DNA from: Pyrodictiaceae archaeon
Lineage (GTDB): Archaea; Thermoproteota; Thermoprotei_A; Sulfolobales; WANQ01
Direction: 5' to 3'
Assembly: GCA_015521735.1 (NCBI GenBank)
Contig: WANQ01000016.1
Coordinates: forward strand, 1-36,176
DNA length: 36,176 bases
This document shows, in pieces, positions 7,056 to 16,407 of this stretch. The position numbers and the translations under genes are program-made. The notes under the pieces were generated by a model. That model did not search any database and was not told the DNA's origin. It saw nothing but the letters and a program-made list of their open reading frames with translations. Position 1 is the first letter of the stretch, and each line of letters opens with the position of its first letter.

Positions 7056-8408
7056 TTAAGGGGATCTAGGAGGTAAAAGGTACGCTGTAACGTATTCTCC
7101 ACTATAGAATAACCTAGCTCTAGGCGGTATAGGTGGAGAAGGAGACCTCCTACCTAGGAAAGGCCCCTTATCAAATAATATGAGTATGCCCATATTTGCT
7201 GGTACATCGCTAACCCTACCATAAACTCCTTCAACTCTAAATGTTTGAACCCAGTACCTAAGCCTCGTGTCAGGTACAACTATAACAGTATTCTCGGGAA
7301 CCCTATCTAATAGCATCCTTAATTCCTCATACTCACCTAAAGGTATACTAGGCCTAGCAAACACCATCTGCAAGCCAAAGTACTGGAACATAAGCCCAGC
7401 CACAGCCAAGCCTAAAAGCAAAACCACATAGTTATCCCTAACTAAGCCTAAAATGAAACCCATACTTAAAGGCAACAATAACGCCGACATCAAGTTAAAC
7501 CTCCAAAGATACTGATGCGGTATAAACGGCAGGTTAAGCAATACAAGTACCAGAGAAGTAGACAAGACAATTACTCTACCCAAACCATCATATCTTCTTG
7601 AAACCAGTATACCAGCTAAGCCTATAACCAATGGAGTAACAGTCTTCAAAACACCTAAATCAACCTCAAATAAAGGCTCTGAAGCACCGAGAAGCTTAGC
7701 AGTAAAACTAAAGAATTTATAAGGGTCACCACCCATCAATGTATACGATATAAAACCTACCCCCAATAAACCATAAGAAACCATAAGCAACGGTAAAGTA
7801 CGCGTAATGTTTGAGCTACTCCTAAACCCAATCAATACCACTATACTGGTTAAAGTATAGATTAGTACGAGTACACCAAAATCCAGTATATGAGTTAAAC
7901 CAGTTACAATCGTAACAATACATGCTAGTAAACAATACCTACCCTTACCACTAATAAGCCATTCATAGTAGAAGAACAATGACAGAGTAAGAAATAGTAG
8001 TCCAATAGCATTCTTAATGAAATCAAACAACATTCTCACAAGAAAACCATTCAAAACAAACAATACACATGAGATAAGACCACACATACGGCAACCAGTA
8101 ATCCTAGAAACAAGCCCATATAAGGGATAAACTGTAAGTAATGTTAAAACTACTGAGCCAACCTTAACACCAGCAAACACGTTACCTAGAACAGCCGAGA
8201 ACAATGCAAGCATATAGAATGCTAGTGGAGGGTCAAGATACACTAGCCCCCTATCGCTTAGAATAGATGAAACTTGTACAACATAGTATGGGCCATCTAT
8301 ACCAAAGACTAGTGGAGAACTAAAAGCCTTAGACAAGTACAACGTTACGCCTACAACATAAACTATGGTTACATAGATAAGCCATCTACCACTAAATTCC
8401 TTAAACAT
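7056..8408 (-). CDS. Polytopic membrane protein, GT-C glycosyltransferase-like
   Basis: 450 residues with about 11 hydrophobic segments followed by a soluble C-terminal domain of about 80 residues. The first extracytoplasmic loop (residues 36-62) reads GIDGPYYVVQVSSILSDRG then YLDPPL. This is a D-G/D-P-P pattern like that in the catalytic loop of GT-C enzymes such as PMT and AglB relatives. The C-terminal part has a Rossmann-like stretch (PENTVIVVPDTRLRYW), as in membrane sugar transferases. The ATG at 8408 lies 22 bases after the stop of the membrane winged-helix gene, so the two share an operon. A transferase acting on a lipid-linked sugar is a plausible reading. A purely structural or transport protein cannot be excluded. 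Confidence 0.5.
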   Translation of the reverse strand: MFKEFSGRWLIYVTIVYVVGVTLYLSKAFSSPLVFGIDGPYYVVQVSSILSDRGLVYLDPPLAFYMLALFSAVLGNVFAGVKVGSVVLTLLTVYPLYGLVSRITGCRMCGLISCVLFVLNGFLVRMLFDFIKNAIGLLFLTLSLFFYYEWLISGKGRYCLLACIVTIVTGLTHILDFGVLVLIYTLTSIVVLIGFRSSSNITRTLPLLMVSYGLLGVGFISYTLMGGDPYKFFSFTAKLLGASEPLFEVDLGVLKTVTPLVIGLAGILVSRRYDGLGRVIVLSTSLVLVLLNLPFIPHQYLWRFNLMSALLLPLSMGFILGLVRDNYVVLLLGLAVAGLMFQYFGLQMVFARPSIPLGEYEELRMLLDRVPENTVIVVPDTRLRYWVQTFRVEGVYGRVSDVPANMGILILFDKGPFLGRRSPSPPIPPRARLFYSGEYVTAYLLPPRSP

Positions 8409-8430
8409 AATGCTAAGTCCTTTCCCACTT

Positions 8431-9744
8431 CTACTCTATCTCGCGTCTAGCCCTATCAGTCAACTCTATGATTACCTTATTCCCCTCCTCCCTAGTCCTA
8501 ACATAACCATTACGTTCAAGTCTACGTATTCTTCTCCAAACAGTAGACTTACTTAACCCAAGACTCCTAGCTAGTTCTGAAATACTCATAGGCTTACCTG
8601 CTAAAGCTTTAAGTATAGTCCTATCTCTCTCATCTAGTTCTCCTCTATAAGTAACTGTAACTCCTCCACCAGGAGATGAAGGATGAGATATGGTTTGAAG
8701 TTGTGGAGTAGAAAAACTCCTTGTAAAGAACTTCTTATAAGCTATTACTCCTCCAATAAGCAATACTATGATCACAGCTATGAAGACTACTACTATTGTT
8801 GGAAAACCACCAGTTGGCTGAGTAGTCGTTGTAGGAGTCGTAGTGGTTGCTGGTACTGTACTAGGACTAGTAGCTACTATGGGCGTTGGTGTAGTAGTTT
8901 CTGTTGGAGTTGATGTAGGGCTAGTAGTTGTTGGAGTAGACGTAGTAGTTGCTTGAGTTTCCTTGGTAGTAGTAGGTGTTGTCTGAGGAGTCGTTGGAGT
9001 AATTGTTTCAGTTTCAGTTTGAGTAGGTGTACTAGTTGGCTGAGTAGTTGTCGTTGGAGTAGTTGTTGTAGGTGTTATAGGAGTAGTGGCTTGTGTTGTA
9101 TTTGTTGTAGTTGTCTGTGTTTGAGTTACTGGGCTAGTAGCTGTAGTTGTATTGGTGGGAGCAGGGGAGCTTGTAGGTGTTGTAGTGTTTGTTGGCGTAG
9201 TAGTAGTTGTAGGTGTTGTTGTAGTTGCTGGTAAGGGTGGAATGAACTCAACCTGTATAGGTCCAGGTGAAGTATACTTTAGCTTAATGGTTTCACCTAT
9301 AACCTCGATATCAGGATTGTCGTTAAAGTATATGAGCCCTGCTCCTTCAGGTAAAACTAGTGTTGCTTGCCCCTCAACACTAATATTCACAGATACTATT
9401 CCTTCAATAGTAATTGACCCTACTACTGCCTCATACTGTACTATAACCTTATCAGTAGCATTCATAGGGTAAACCGTTATATGAGTACCATTATAGGTTA
9501 CTAAAACAACATCACCTTGCTCATCAAATGCTACTAAACTCTCATTAACAACCCTTTCACTAACAGGAAAAGAATACTCTACTAAACCACTAAGACCCGT
9601 CAAAACCACTGTAACACTAGCAGCACCATCAGAGTAAAGCTTGTAAACATAGCTCAAATTAACATTTTGGCTAAGAGTTAACTGGACGTTCAATAAAGCC
9701 AGTATCATCAAAGCCAATACCACATAAATACTCTTTAGTAGCAC
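8431..9744 (-). CDS. Membrane-anchored winged-helix protein with Thr-rich extracellular stalk
   Basis: 437 residues in five parts. A signal peptide covers residues 1-25. A beta-rich ectodomain spans about 27-170, with several N-x-S/T sequons. A low-complexity Thr/Pro/Ser stalk covers about 172-312 and is likely O-glycosylated. One membrane helix lies at about 314-336, followed by basic KKFFTR. A cytoplasmic winged helix occupies about 370-437 (LDERDRTILKALAGKPMSIS then ELARSLGLSKSTVWRRIRRLERNGYV), a MarR/IclR-like DNA-binding fold. This is a one-component transmembrane regulator topology, outside sensing to inside DNA binding. The start is GTG 9744 with GAGGGGATT upstream. Archaeal families with a membrane-tethered winged helix exist, but ligand and targets are unknown. 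Confidence 0.8.
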   Translation of the reverse strand: MLLKSIYVVLALMILALLNVQLTLSQNVNLSYVYKLYSDGAASVTVVLTGLSGLVEYSFPVSERVVNESLVAFDEQGDVVLVTYNGTHITVYPMNATDKVIVQYEAVVGSITIEGIVSVNISVEGQATLVLPEGAGLIYFNDNPDIEVIGETIKLKYTSPGPIQVEFIPPLPATTTTPTTTTTPTNTTTPTSSPAPTNTTTATSPVTQTQTTTTNTTQATTPITPTTTTPTTTTQPTSTPTQTETETITPTTPQTTPTTTKETQATTTSTPTTTSPTSTPTETTTPTPIVATSPSTVPATTTTPTTTTQPTGGFPTIVVVFIAVIIVLLIGGVIAYKKFFTRSFSTPQLQTISHPSSPGGGVTVTYRGELDERDRTILKALAGKPMSISELARSLGLSKSTVWRRIRRLERNGYVRTREEGNKVIIELTDRARREIE

Positions 9745-10024
9745 TAAGTAATCCCCTCTATTTGCATTTGATGAGCTCTAAGCTAATGTTAGTTTAGTGG
9801 AGTATATTAGTACTTCGCAACAATCACTACCAATAGAATACCCTTAAACGAAATATAAAACTTTGAGCTAAAGCTAGATTATAGTTTTCTAGCACACATA
9901 GTATTCTCCACATAGTTTATAGGTTACAGGTTAGCCTAACAAAATATAGAGCAAACTATAGGATGGGTGTAGACATATAGGCTTAGTTAGACCAATATTA
10001 CTCTTCGCACTATCACTAACATTC
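9745..10024 (+). promoter_or_regulatory. Divergent intergenic region with promoters for both flanking operons
   Basis: On the plus strand ACGAAATATAAAAC (9848-9861) is a strong BRE plus TATA, and AAAATATA (9941-9948) is a second candidate closer to the transglutaminase gene. On the minus strand ACTAATATACTCC near 9806-9815 could serve the membrane winged-helix gene. An ATG at 9963 opens only a five-codon frame, which is relevant to the odd 5' end of the transglutaminase gene. Confidence 0.4.
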
Positions 10025-11548
10025 ATGATGATAGTACTTACCGTCCCATTACCAGTAATATATAAACCGCATGGTCCAGTTATAGTCGTCTACCAGAAAT
10101 ATTTAGAAAGAATAAACATCACCAGAATGGTTGTTGGTGAAGGAATCCTAGTAAATTTATCAATAGGCAATGTTAGTGGTACTAGAATAAGCTATGTTAG
10201 ATTAACAGCATTAGATGTGTACAGTAATGGTATATGGAAGCTCAGTGATGAGGAAGAAATAGAAAAACAACTAATACCTGCAAAAACAATTAAAGACTCC
10301 AACACCACTAGTACACTAGTAACCTTCCACATAAAAGACTTAGACTATCTACCTACAGTAAAGCCTAGCTACAAAGTCATACCAATACCTCAACCAGTAG
10401 TCTATTCTAAAATAGATGATGTAATTAAGGTTATTGCTCCTAAAGCATTAAAGGATAAATATGATAGGTTTATAGCCTTAAGAACACTCTACATGTACAA
10501 TAATACATATCAAGTAGCTATCCTAGAAAACAATACATTAGAATACACTAAACCATATCCCTACAGCACTATACCATCCAAGCTACTCTCAAACATAAAA
10601 TTAAAGGAAATAGTAATAGGTAAACCCTATAATGAATCCACATGGAGAATTAGAAAACTAGCTCTAGAATTACTAGCAAGATACTGGAATAAGACACTAA
10701 AAGAACTAATAGATTATCTAATAAATTATATTAGAGCTAATAGAACATATACGCCAACACCACCTAAAACACCTATAGGCAAAGACTTAGTAGACTACTT
10801 CCTATTCGAATCACGTAAAGGCAGTTGTCTCCACTATACTTCAACCCTAGCAGTAATCTTAAGGAACATGGGCGTAAAATCAAGGGTTGTACTAGGATAC
10901 GTAGTAGACTATAACAATGGCACCCAGAGGATAGGAGGTATACCACACTTATGGGTAGAACTATATATCCCAGGCACTGGCTGGGTTGAAGTAGATCCAA
11001 CACCACCAGCATCAATAGCAAGACCTAGTGTAACAGTATTCCAAAGCGTTGACGAGCATATAAGAAGGTATGTTAATGAAACTATAGAGGAAGCACTGAA
11101 AGAATACCGTAGATCACTTATAGAAAATAGAACTAGAAGTGAAAAACCAATAATGCGCGGGAATGAAAGCATAGAAGTTAATGAAAGCAATGCAATAAAC
11201 ATATTACATCGTGGATTACAAGAATACAGCGTACCTTTACTAGCAATGCTTTCAACCATAATAGTCGTAGTAATTTTCACAAAAGCATTCACTCACACAA
11301 GGCATACTACTAGCATAGTAAAGGAAACCCTACAAGCAATAGCAGGTAAGCTAAAAGTAAACGTAAACCTAGAATTCATGACGCCACGCGAAGTAGTAGA
11401 GGAATTAGCTAAGAAAGCACCAGAAAACGTTAAACTAGAACTATATAGGTTCCTAAAACTATATGAGGAGTCAAGGTATGGTGGAAGAGTAGAGAATTTA
11501 AGTAAAACATATAGTATACTTAAGGAGATTTTAAGGATGATTAAGTAA
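10025..11548 (+). CDS. Transglutaminase-like membrane protein
   Basis: A 507-residue protein with a TgpA-like layout. An N-terminal hydrophobic segment is followed by an extracytoplasmic domain and a transglutaminase-like core. The catalytic triad is visible: Cys268 in KGSCLHYTST, His308 in GIPHLWVEL and Asp324 in WVEVDPTPP. A membrane helix follows near residues 405-425, then a cytoplasmic tail resembling DUF4129. Such proteins accompany DUF58 and MoxR genes; their cross-linking or proteolytic reaction is not established. The start is doubtful. The frame stays open upstream to 9962 and encodes a convincing signal peptide (GLVRPILLFALSLTF) but has no ATG, GTG or TTG there. The ATG at 10025 lies inside the hydrophobic segment and lacks a ribosome site. 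It overlaps the DUF58 gene by one base. Confidence 0.8.
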   Translation: MMIVLTVPLPVIYKPHGPVIVVYQKYLERINITRMVVGEGILVNLSIGNVSGTRISYVRLTALDVYSNGIWKLSDEEEIEKQLIPAKTIKDSNTTSTLVTFHIKDLDYLPTVKPSYKVIPIPQPVVYSKIDDVIKVIAPKALKDKYDRFIALRTLYMYNNTYQVAILENNTLEYTKPYPYSTIPSKLLSNIKLKEIVIGKPYNESTWRIRKLALELLARYWNKTLKELIDYLINYIRANRTYTPTPPKTPIGKDLVDYFLFESRKGSCLHYTSTLAVILRNMGVKSRVVLGYVVDYNNGTQRIGGIPHLWVELYIPGTGWVEVDPTPPASIARPSVTVFQSVDEHIRRYVNETIEEALKEYRRSLIENRTRSEKPIMRGNESIEVNESNAINILHRGLQEYSVPLLAMLSTIIVVVIFTKAFTHTRHTTSIVKETLQAIAGKLKVNVNLEFMTPREVVEELAKKAPENVKLELYRFLKLYEESRYGGRVENLSKTYSILKEILRMIK

Positions 11549-12840
11549 TGCTAAACCTATTATACTTAGAACATATTGGATTAATATCAATACTACTAGT
11601 ATACACCTACACATTATATACAATAGATAAGAGGCTACGAAAATACTTTAAACCATTAATTGTTGGGCTAAAGGGAAGGATTTACCCATTAGAAAAACTA
11701 CTAGATTGTTCGAAACCATTACTACGTGAAAACAGGCCTATAGACCCATTCCTAGTTGAATCAAAGTGTACTGGAAGAGATCTAGGCCCAGGATTTACAG
11801 CAAAGTATACTAGGATAACAGCAATACTATTAGTAGTACCCATTATAGCCTACATTCTATGGAGAACCATTACGCCAATAATACTATCGTTAACTCTACT
11901 ATTGTCAATAAACATGGTATTATACATGGTTTCCAGGAACGTTAAAGTCAATGCAACTACACGCTATACTGAGGGAAAAGGCTACCAGATAACAATAACC
12001 GTAGAATCAAGCTATCCCGTAAAAATATTAGTAGTAGATGAACCCCCTACGGGAATAGTAACTGGTGCAACCATGTGTAAAGGCAAAGGTTCATGCACAC
12101 TAACCTACTATTGGATACCAGTAGTTAAAGGAACATATACGTGGACTCCAAGCATTATACTGGTAGAAGACCCACTAGGAATACTAAGAGTAGACCTATC
12201 AGCAAAAGCAACCATAAAGCTAACTGTAGGAGAACAAATAGTATCCAAGAGTAAAGGAGTTCTTAGAGGAAGACAAGAATACCTACAACCAACCATACGT
12301 GAACCAGTAATAGACCGTATAAGAGAGTACACATTAGGTGATAGCCTAAGAGACATTATCCCACGAAGAATACTCTCACCAAGTGGTTTAGCCGTAAAAG
12401 AATACGAGAAAATGTATGAGAAACAGGTAAGGGGCAAGAACATAAGCATAATAGTACCAGGACTACTAGCAAAACACGATAAAAACTATTTTACAAAACT
12501 ATTATTCTACGCCTTAACTACTAGTGATAACATAGGATTCATGCTAGATAACGAAAACATAGCCATCACTTCTTGGGAGAGAGCACTAGAAATAATAGAG
12601 TCTGATAGAATAGAAGAAGTAATAGAGAAATCCACTAAGAAGCCATTAAAGACAGTTAACCTAGAAAACTCCATAGTATACCTTGACCCATCAACCAATA
12701 TTAGAGTTGAACAAGGTAGAATCATAGTTGTAGCACCATGTGATTGGAGAATTAGGGTTCTAGAATCATATAAGGCTATGTGGGCTAAGTACATGGAGGA
12801 GTTGAGGAAGAATATGGGGGTAGTAGCTATTGTATGCTAG
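11548..12840 (+). CDS. DUF58-family membrane protein
   Basis: 430 residues. After an N-terminal helix and a cytoplasmic linker come two adjacent membrane helices (about residues 92-130) and a beta-rich domain (VNATTRYTEGKGYQITITVESSYPV region). Then comes the DUF58 signature RIREYTLGDSLRDIIPRRILSPSGLAVKEYE near residues 255-290, equivalent to the R-E-Y-x-x-G-D-x-x-R-x-I core of the family. The C-terminal part is vWA-like but lacks a clear MIDAS. Its start overlaps the transglutaminase stop (TAATG), giving tight coupling. DUF58 proteins usually work with a MoxR AAA+ ATPase; the nearest one here is about 10 kb away on the other strand. Confidence 0.8.
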   Translation: MLNLLYLEHIGLISILLVYTYTLYTIDKRLRKYFKPLIVGLKGRIYPLEKLLDCSKPLLRENRPIDPFLVESKCTGRDLGPGFTAKYTRITAILLVVPIIAYILWRTITPIILSLTLLLSINMVLYMVSRNVKVNATTRYTEGKGYQITITVESSYPVKILVVDEPPTGIVTGATMCKGKGSCTLTYYWIPVVKGTYTWTPSIILVEDPLGILRVDLSAKATIKLTVGEQIVSKSKGVLRGRQEYLQPTIREPVIDRIREYTLGDSLRDIIPRRILSPSGLAVKEYEKMYEKQVRGKNISIIVPGLLAKHDKNYFTKLLFYALTTSDNIGFMLDNENIAITSWERALEIIESDRIEEVIEKSTKKPLKTVNLENSIVYLDPSTNIRVEQGRIIVVAPCDWRIRVLESYKAMWAKYMEELRKNMGVVAIVC

Positions 12841-13396
12841 AGATACTAGAACCCTAATAGTAAATATATTGGCTATTACCCCACTACTATATCTAACACT
12901 ATACTACATGGTAGTTGAGACTAGTCAGCCACTCATAGTTTTCTTATCAATAACACTACTACTGCTAGGTATATGGTATAATAGGTATACACTCGTAGTT
13001 GCAGTAGTATTAATAGCTACTGCTACACTATACAATATAAGCCTAGGACCACTATGCCTTAGCTCATGGCTACTAGGAATAATCGTATCACCTAAGACAT
13101 CTATAGTGGATTTAGTACTAGCATACGTAGTCGCCATATCCAGCATAGACTACGTGTTAGGCCTAAACTACGTTGAAGTAGCACTAGCTCTTCCAGTAAT
13201 AGTACTCATATTATCCAAAACAAACTTACACGTAGACAAAATAATTGAGGTAGTAAGCTTTTCAACAATAATAGTAGCACTAGTCATAGCCTTATCAAAG
13301 ACTACTACAACATATCCTGCACTAAACATGTATGCTGCTTCAACAATAACAATAATATTGTTGGCTGAAAAAATAGCTAGGCTAAGTAGGAAGTAG
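12830..13396 (+). CDS. Small polytopic membrane protein of the DUF58 operon
   Basis: 188 residues, almost entirely hydrophobic, with about six to seven membrane helices and a basic C-terminus (KIARLSRK). It starts at TTG 12830, overlapping the DUF58 gene by 11 bases, with GGGGGT nine bases upstream. No family is recognised. Position suggests a membrane partner of the transglutaminase/DUF58 pair, as third gene of the operon. An alternative reading is an unrelated passenger, but the overlap argues against it. Confidence 0.6.
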   Translation: MYARDTRTLIVNILAITPLLYLTLYYMVVETSQPLIVFLSITLLLLGIWYNRYTLVVAVVLIATATLYNISLGPLCLSSWLLGIIVSPKTSIVDLVLAYVVAISSIDYVLGLNYVEVALALPVIVLILSKTNLHVDKIIEVVSFSTIIVALVIALSKTTTTYPALNMYAASTITIILLAEKIARLSRK

Positions 13397-13411
13397 GTGG
13401 CTCAAGAAAAT

Positions 13412-13454
13412 ATACTAGTCCAGAGTAGTATCTTATTGGATAAAACTTATTTAG
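13412..13454 (+). promoter_or_regulatory. Promoter and operator-like element of the GH65-TrmB operon
   Basis: ATACTA-N8-TAGTAT (13412-13431) is a perfect 6-base inverted repeat. It is followed by CTTATTTA (13447-13454), a TATA box predicting transcription from about 13477. A near copy, ATACTA-N8-TAATAA, lies at the promoter of the sugar ABC operon at 17644-17663. A site upstream of TATA could allow activation. TrmB, encoded in this operon, is the obvious candidate regulator, but this is inferred. Confidence 0.45.
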
Positions 13455-13516
13455 CAAATCCCATACAAGTATTCTAGAGGTACAAGCAGGGTATTTAGAG
13501 TAGGAAGGGATAAGTA

Positions 13517-14209
13517 TTGACAAATACTTCTACAGCATTCATATGGGACTTCGATGGAGTAGTAGTATTTACACCACACTATGAAGCATGGAGTATTGCC
13601 TGCCAAGACTACGGGATAAAAGGGTTTACAAGAGAATTCTACGATAAGTATGTTTCGGGTAGACCTAGAGTTGAAGGAGGATTAATGATATTCAAGCTAC
13701 TAGCACCTGGAATGCTTAAAGATAAAGTCTTAGACGACTTCCTCGAGTACAAGAACAAGGTCTTCCATAGACTAGTAAGAGAAGGTAAATACAAGGTTAA
13801 CTACGACGTAGTATCATTTATACAGAAGGCTAGAAGTAAAGGAATACTACAAGTACTAGCCTCAGCTTCAAGGAATGCTATGTGGATAGCAGAAAACACG
13901 TTCATAGACAATGCGAGGCTCATAGACTTATTCGACTTAAATGTTAGTGCAATAGGCTTATCCAAGGAGAAAATATTTGCTAAAGCACTAGAAAAAATAA
14001 GGGAAGCACTGGGAAGAATAGACAATAACTGTATAGTAGTATTTGAAGACGCGATAGCCGGTATAATTGCAGCAAAAAATCTTGGCCTAAAAACCGTTGG
14101 CTACAACTTAGCCAACTATACTTCAAACAATAATCCAGACCTCGTAGTCAAGTCTCTTAAAGACATGGATCCTTTAACCCTATTATCCTTGCTTGGGTGT
14201 AAGACTTGA
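13517..14209 (+). CDS. Beta-phosphoglucomutase-like HAD hydrolase
   Basis: A 230-residue HAD-superfamily protein. Motif I is IWDFDGVV (nucleophile Asp11, acid/base Asp13); motif II Ser lies in VLASASRNA; motif III Lys is in GLSKEKIFAKAL; and motif IV is VFEDAIAGI. The cap insertion after motif I, including the SGRPRVEGG region, matches the beta-PGM subfamily. The start is TTG 13517 with GGAAGGGAT about five bases upstream. The stop overlaps the start of the GH65 phosphorylase gene. Beta-PGM converts beta-glucose-1-phosphate, the product of inverting GH65 phosphorylases, to glucose-6-phosphate, so context strongly supports that role over a generic phosphatase. Confidence 0.85.
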   Translation: MTNTSTAFIWDFDGVVVFTPHYEAWSIACQDYGIKGFTREFYDKYVSGRPRVEGGLMIFKLLAPGMLKDKVLDDFLEYKNKVFHRLVREGKYKVNYDVVSFIQKARSKGILQVLASASRNAMWIAENTFIDNARLIDLFDLNVSAIGLSKEKIFAKALEKIREALGRIDNNCIVVFEDAIAGIIAAKNLGLKTVGYNLANYTSNNNPDLVVKSLKDMDPLTLLSLLGCKT

Positions 14210-16407
14210 ATAGAGAATACGAGTTCGTATTCAAAGGCTTTAATCCTAGTAGAGAAGAATACTATGGTACAATTCTAACACTAGCTAACGGCGTAATAGG
14301 TGTTAGAGGTGAAATAGAACTATACCCATCAAAATACGGGTTCTTCGCCTCAGGTATATACGATTACACACCAATATTCTATCGTGAAATAGTTAACTTT
14401 CCTAGAGTAAATGGATTATACATTAAAGTAAACTCTAAACCCATACTACTAGCAAACTGTGATAACCTCAACCTTACACGTAGACTAAATATTTCCCAAG
14501 GAATACTCTATACAAGTCTTGAATGTAGGTTTGGTAAAGCAGAACTATCATATAATAGTCTTAGACTAGTACACCGTAAACGTAGAAACATACTCCTACA
14601 ACACTCTAGAATAAACCTGAAGAACTCTGAAAAGCTTAGCATTGAGACACCAGTAGAACTCGACAAGGTTAATCCACTAATACCAGCTAACATCTACATA
14701 AAACACTACGAAGTAGTTGACATGGACATAGGAGGTGACTATACAAGCTTACTGTTGAAAACCATTGATAATAGATACAAGGTAGCTATAGCATCTAAAA
14801 CCATAGTATTAGGACACGTAGAACACGTCGACAAGTATACTTTAACAGATAAAGTAGTTGAAGTATACGATGTAGACTTTAAAAACATGCCTATAGAGGT
14901 AACGAGAATAGTCTCAATCTCAACTAGTAGGGAAACAGAAGACCCATTAGATAAAGCTGTAGGTGAACTAGAAAAAGCTGTTAGAGATGGAAGAGACCTA
15001 CTAGTAGCAGAACATATTAGTTCTTGGAAAAGCCTCTGGGATAACATAAAGCTTAGAATAGACGGTGACGTAGAAGTTGAAGAAAAACTACTATTCTATG
15101 CATTTCATCTACTACAACTAGTAGACGATGAGCAAGAATACATTATGATACCTGCAAGAGGACTACACGGTCTAGGCTACCGTGGACACGTATTCTGGGA
15201 TACCGATATCTACACACTACCCTTCTACATAGCCTTCACCCCAGAAGCAGCTAGAAGAATACTGATGTATAGGTATAGGATACTTGATAAAGCGAGACTC
15301 AATGCACGTAAAAACGGCTATAAGGGCGCACAGTATCCCTGGGAATCCTGTGATGATGGTATTGAGGCTACTCCAAGAGAAATACCACTAGACGTACTGG
15401 GCGAGAATAGGATTAGAATACTTACCGGAGACATGGAGCATCACATTACAGCTGATGTAGCATACGCTGTACACTTATACTACGAGTTTACTGGAGATGA
15501 AGAATTCCTACTAAACTATGGACTAGAAATACTATTTGAAACAGCAAGGTTTTGGGCTAGTAGAGTAGAATACGATGACGACAAGAAAGCTTACGTCATA
15601 CGCAATGTTATGGGCCCTGACGAGTATCATCCAAGCGTAGACAATAGCTTCTACACCAACGTTATGGCTAGGAAAAACCTTGAACTAGCAGTAAAATACT
15701 ATGAACTAGCCCTAGAGAAAGGTAATAAGTGGATAGACAAGGTCATTGAAATCGGGGTAACCAGCGAAGAAGTAGCCTATTGGAGAAAAATCGTAAACAA
15801 CATATTCATACCCTGTAAAAACAATGGATTCTGCGAAGAATTTGAAGGATACAGTAATCTAAGAAACATGACCACTAAAACCAAGGGTTTAGGCATAGTA
15901 AAGGTTGGCGAAAAATTCCTTGAACTAAAAGATACACAAATAATTAAGCAAGCCGACGTAGTAGCAGCATTATTCCTACTATACGATGAATTCCCTAAAC
16001 ACGTAGTCGAGGTAAACTACAAGTACTATCTACCAAGAACAACACATGAATCATCCCTATCACTACCAATGTATGCTGGACTTGCAGCTAAACTAGGTAG
16101 AATTGACGAAGCCTACAAGCTCTTCAAACTAGCACTTAAAACAGACCTAGAAGACCTATACGGCAATACTAGTGATGGATTCCACGTAGCTACAGCTGGA
16201 GGACTATGGACAACACTACTACTAGGATTCCTAGGAATAAAGGCTTCATCAGGTAAACTTGTTAAAATAGAACCTAAACTACCAGAACACTGGAAATCAG
16301 TAGAATTAAACATAAGCATTGGTGGTAGAAAGCTACACTTAAGAGTAAGGAAAAACAGTGTGCAAGTAGACGATAAATCTAGGGGAGAGGCTAAGAGAAT
16401 TGAGTGA
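14206..16407 (+). CDS. GH65 inverting disaccharide phosphorylase (trehalose/maltose/kojibiose type)
   Basis: 733 residues. An N-terminal beta-sandwich (to about 260) leads to an (alpha/alpha)6 barrel with GYRGHVFWDTDIYTLPFY near residue 325. The catalytic acid is Glu473 in NVMGPDEYHPSVDN, IIKQADVV forms the phosphate-site region, and TTHESSLS follows. A short C-terminal beta domain ends the protein. GH65 phosphorylases split alpha-glucobioses with phosphate into glucose and beta-glucose-1-phosphate; hydrolases in the family also exist. The H-E-S-S-L-S loop and the adjoining beta-PGM gene favour a phosphorylase. Linkage specificity (trehalose, maltose, kojibiose, nigerose) cannot be told. The TTG at 14206 overlaps the HAD stop, and the stop overlaps trmB, giving one operon. 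It is cytoplasmic. Confidence 0.88.
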   Translation: MNREYEFVFKGFNPSREEYYGTILTLANGVIGVRGEIELYPSKYGFFASGIYDYTPIFYREIVNFPRVNGLYIKVNSKPILLANCDNLNLTRRLNISQGILYTSLECRFGKAELSYNSLRLVHRKRRNILLQHSRINLKNSEKLSIETPVELDKVNPLIPANIYIKHYEVVDMDIGGDYTSLLLKTIDNRYKVAIASKTIVLGHVEHVDKYTLTDKVVEVYDVDFKNMPIEVTRIVSISTSRETEDPLDKAVGELEKAVRDGRDLLVAEHISSWKSLWDNIKLRIDGDVEVEEKLLFYAFHLLQLVDDEQEYIMIPARGLHGLGYRGHVFWDTDIYTLPFYIAFTPEAARRILMYRYRILDKARLNARKNGYKGAQYPWESCDDGIEATPREIPLDVLGENRIRILTGDMEHHITADVAYAVHLYYEFTGDEEFLLNYGLEILFETARFWASRVEYDDDKKAYVIRNVMGPDEYHPSVDNSFYTNVMARKNLELAVKYYELALEKGNKWIDKVIEIGVTSEEVAYWRKIVNNIFIPCKNNGFCEEFEGYSNLRNMTTKTKGLGIVKVGEKFLELKDTQIIKQADVVAALFLLYDEFPKHVVEVNYKYYLPRTTHESSLSLPMYAGLAAKLGRIDEAYKLFKLALKTDLEDLYGNTSDGFHVATAGGLWTTLLLGFLGIKASSGKLVKIEPKLPEHWKSVELNISIGGRKLHLRVRKNSVQVDDKSRGEAKRIE

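Noticed and set aside
8683-9472. Plus-strand Cys/Ser/Arg- and Val/Gly-rich reading frames
   Set aside because: They are antisense readings of the Thr-rich stalk and ectodomain of the membrane winged-helix gene; low complexity keeps them open.
8431-9744. Mucin-like or surface adhesin only
   Set aside because: The C-terminal winged helix after the membrane segment is too clear; the Thr-rich part is a stalk within a regulator.
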